Assembly: GCA_938014855.1 (NCBI GenBank)
Contig: CALLQM010000001.1
Span: 1-16,856 of the forward strand
Direction of reading: 5' to 3'
DNA length: 16,856 bases
From: an uncultured Clostridia bacterium
GTDB lineage: Bacteria; Bacillota; Clostridia; Oscillospirales; Ruminococcaceae
Part shown: positions 15,631-16,856 of the stretch, piece by piece
Position numbering within the stretch: position 1 is the stretch's first letter
Layout: every line of letters begins with the position of its first letter
Translations under genes and position numbers: made by a program
Notes under the pieces: model-generated
Databases searched by the model: none
What the model was told of the DNA's origin: nothing
What the model saw: the letters and a program-made list of their open reading frames with translations, nothing else

Positions 15631-15691
15631 CAATTAATCATAACAGAAATGTTCCGCGAATGAAAGACTTGCTTTTAAAATTGATTAATTG
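15631..15691. promoter_or_regulatory. Paired operator-like inverted repeat between the nucleotidase and YfhO-like genes
   Basis: CAATTAATCA (15631-15640) recurs as its exact reverse complement TGATTAATTG (15682-15691), 41 bp apart. Each copy is itself nearly palindromic around ATTAAT. One copy overlaps the probable -10 region (TATGAT) of the minus-strand gene, the other lies immediately upstream of the TATAAT of the plus-strand gene. Two binding sites for one repressor would fit. Local AT-richness raises the chance of coincidence. Confidence 0.35.
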
Positions 15692-15700
15692 TGGTATAAT
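15692..15700 (+). promoter_or_regulatory. Extended -10 promoter for the YfhO-like gene
   Basis: TGGTATAAT is a perfect extended -10 (TGn plus TATAAT at 15695-15700). A -35 at optimal spacing is poor; TTGCTT at 15669-15674 is 20 bp away. The ribosome binding site GGAGG at 15726-15730 is 6 bases before the ATG. Confidence 0.55.
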
Positions 15701-15736
15701 TTAATTATCTATGTAAATGTATCCTGGAGGTTCGCT

Positions 15737-16856
15737 ATGGAATTACAGCAGAATAAAACCACTCGGCCATGCCGCAAGGCTTTTCTAATTGCCCTGCTGA
15801 CGGCAGCCGTTATTTTTATCCCGTTCATGATTTGGGACAAGGGATATTTTTTCTTTTTTGGTGATTTTAACGTCCAGCAGATTCCGTTTTATAAACTGGC
15901 ACATGAAGCGGTTCGCAGCGGAAATATCTTTTGGAATTGGCATACCGACCTTGGCGCAAACTTTATCGGGTCTTACAGTTTTTATCTGATCGGCAGTCCG
16001 TTTTTTTGGCTGACACTGCCGTTTCCAACCGAATTTGTGCCGCATTTAATGGCGCCTTTGCTGATGCTCAAACACGCCTGCGCCGCATTTACCGGGACTT
16101 TATATCTTAAACGGTTTGTCCGCACACCAAATTATGCAGTGCTTGGCGGCCTGTTATATGCGTTTTCCGGCTATGCCGTCTATAACATCTTTTTTAATCA
16201 TTTCCACGAAGCCATCGTCTTTTTCCCTCTGCTCCTCGTTGGGCTGGAAGAACTGATCGTCCACGATCGGCGCGGTGTCTTTGCGCTTTCGGTGGCGGTC
16301 AACGCATTTGTCAACTACTGGTTTTTTATCGGGGAAGTCATCTTTGTCATCCTCTATTTTATCGTTCGTTCGCTGTCGTCCGATTGGAACATGAGCATCC
16401 GCAAGTTTTTTTGGACAGCCTTTGAATCGGTTATCGGTGTCCTAATGGCGGCGTGTCTTTTGTTACCCTCGGCGCTTGCCATCACAGGCAACCCGCGCAC
16501 CGGCATCACCGAACTGCTCGACGGCTGGAACTTTTGGCTTTACTGGCACTGCCAGCTTTACCCTGCAATCGGTGCTTCTGCGTTTTTCCCACCCGATCTG
16601 CCATCGCGTCCCAACCTTTTCCCCGACCGCGGCGCAAAATGGGCGTCTCTGTCCGCATGGCTTCCCTTTTTCAGCATGTCCGGCGTGATTGCATATCTGC
16701 AGTCTAAGCGTGACTGGCTTAGAAGAATAATTCTGCTGTGCTTCCTGTTTGCACTGGTTCCGGGGCTGAACAGCATGTTTATCCTATTTAACAATTCGTA
16801 TTATGCGCGCTGGTACTACATGCCGGTGCTTTTGATGGCGCTTGCTACCATCCGTG
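15737..16856 (+). CDS. YfhO-family multi-pass membrane protein (partial, runs off the window)
   Basis: The reading frame from ATG 15737 stays open to the end of the window, giving the first 373 residues of a longer protein; the C terminus is missing. A short cytosolic N terminus is followed by a first membrane helix at about 15-33 and many more hydrophobic segments. The sequence matches the YfhO family pattern: FFFFGDFNVQQIPFYK after helix 1, SGNIFWNWHTDLGANF, LLYAFSGYAVYNIFFNHFHE, and the loop LLDGWNFWLYW followed by FFPPDLPSRPNLFPDRGAKW. YfhO-like proteins are GT-C-fold glycosyltransferases; in Bacillus subtilis YfhO is linked to sugar decoration of lipoteichoic acid. That activity is inferred here. 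The start is set by GGAGG 6 bases upstream. Confidence 0.85.
   Translation, partial: MELQQNKTTRPCRKAFLIALLTAAVIFIPFMIWDKGYFFFFGDFNVQQIPFYKLAHEAVRSGNIFWNWHTDLGANFIGSYSFYLIGSPFFWLTLPFPTEFVPHLMAPLLMLKHACAAFTGTLYLKRFVRTPNYAVLGGLLYAFSGYAVYNIFFNHFHEAIVFFPLLLVGLEELIVHDRRGVFALSVAVNAFVNYWFFIGEVIFVILYFIVRSLSSDWNMSIRKFFWTAFESVIGVLMAACLLLPSALAITGNPRTGITELLDGWNFWLYWHCQLYPAIGASAFFPPDLPSRPNLFPDRGAKWASLSAWLPFFSMSGVIAYLQSKRDWLRRIILLCFLFALVPGLNSMFILFNNSYYARWYYMPVLLMALATIR

Noticed and set aside
15785..16707. Several short frames on both strands inside the terminal YfhO-like gene
   Set aside because: The continuous frame from 15737 codes for a clear YfhO-family protein, so these are shadows.

Overview
The window looks like a chromosomal segment of a low-to-mid GC Firmicute, most likely a clostridial (Oscillospiraceae/Ruminococcaceae-like) anaerobe. 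This rests on class 1B dihydroorotate dehydrogenase (PyrK plus PyrD), an orphan MsmX/UgpC-type sugar ABC ATPase next to a DUF624 (YesL-like) membrane protein, a QueT transporter, a YfhO-type membrane protein, strong GGAGG ribosome binding sites and sigma-A-like promoters. The taxonomic call is inference. I see no tRNA or rRNA, insertion sequence, phage gene or CRISPR array, and no gene-free stretch longer than about 215 bases.

Layout. 1-1650: a Crp/Fnr-family regulator (+) converges on an AraC-family regulator (-); the AraC gene diverges from the ABC ATPase gene. 1717-3680: the MsmX/UgpC-like ATPase with its own promoter and a strong hairpin terminator, then a DUF624 membrane protein with its own promoter and a bidirectional terminator. 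3687-4330: queT (-), whose ~106-nt leader folds into several hairpins. 4363-10647: a same-strand run from one good promoter with no terminator I can see: pyrK, pyrD, histidine phosphatase, ruvX, gltX, glnS. 10688-14989: a 1433-residue cyclic-di-GMP protein with an NTF2-like domain, three PAS domains, an intact GGDEF with I-site, a GAF-like region, a Cys-containing PAS-like region, a degenerate GGDEF and an intact EAL. 15001-16856: a bidirectional terminator, a YfbR-type HD 5'-nucleotidase (-), and a divergent YfhO-like membrane protein that runs off the window.

How the genes relate. PyrK and PyrD form one enzyme of pyrimidine synthesis. RuvX, GltX and GlnS are housekeeping functions in RNA and translation. 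The ATPase probably energises sugar importers encoded elsewhere, perhaps under the adjacent AraC regulator. The large GGDEF/EAL protein appears to be a soluble multi-input sensor that could both make and degrade c-di-GMP.

The most interesting items are the queT leader RNA (a candidate preQ1-type riboswitch of unassigned class), the unusual architecture of the c-di-GMP protein, the tandem GluRS/GlnRS genes in a lineage where GlnRS is often absent, and two operator-like inverted repeats between divergent promoters. I found no clear novel defence or mobile system.
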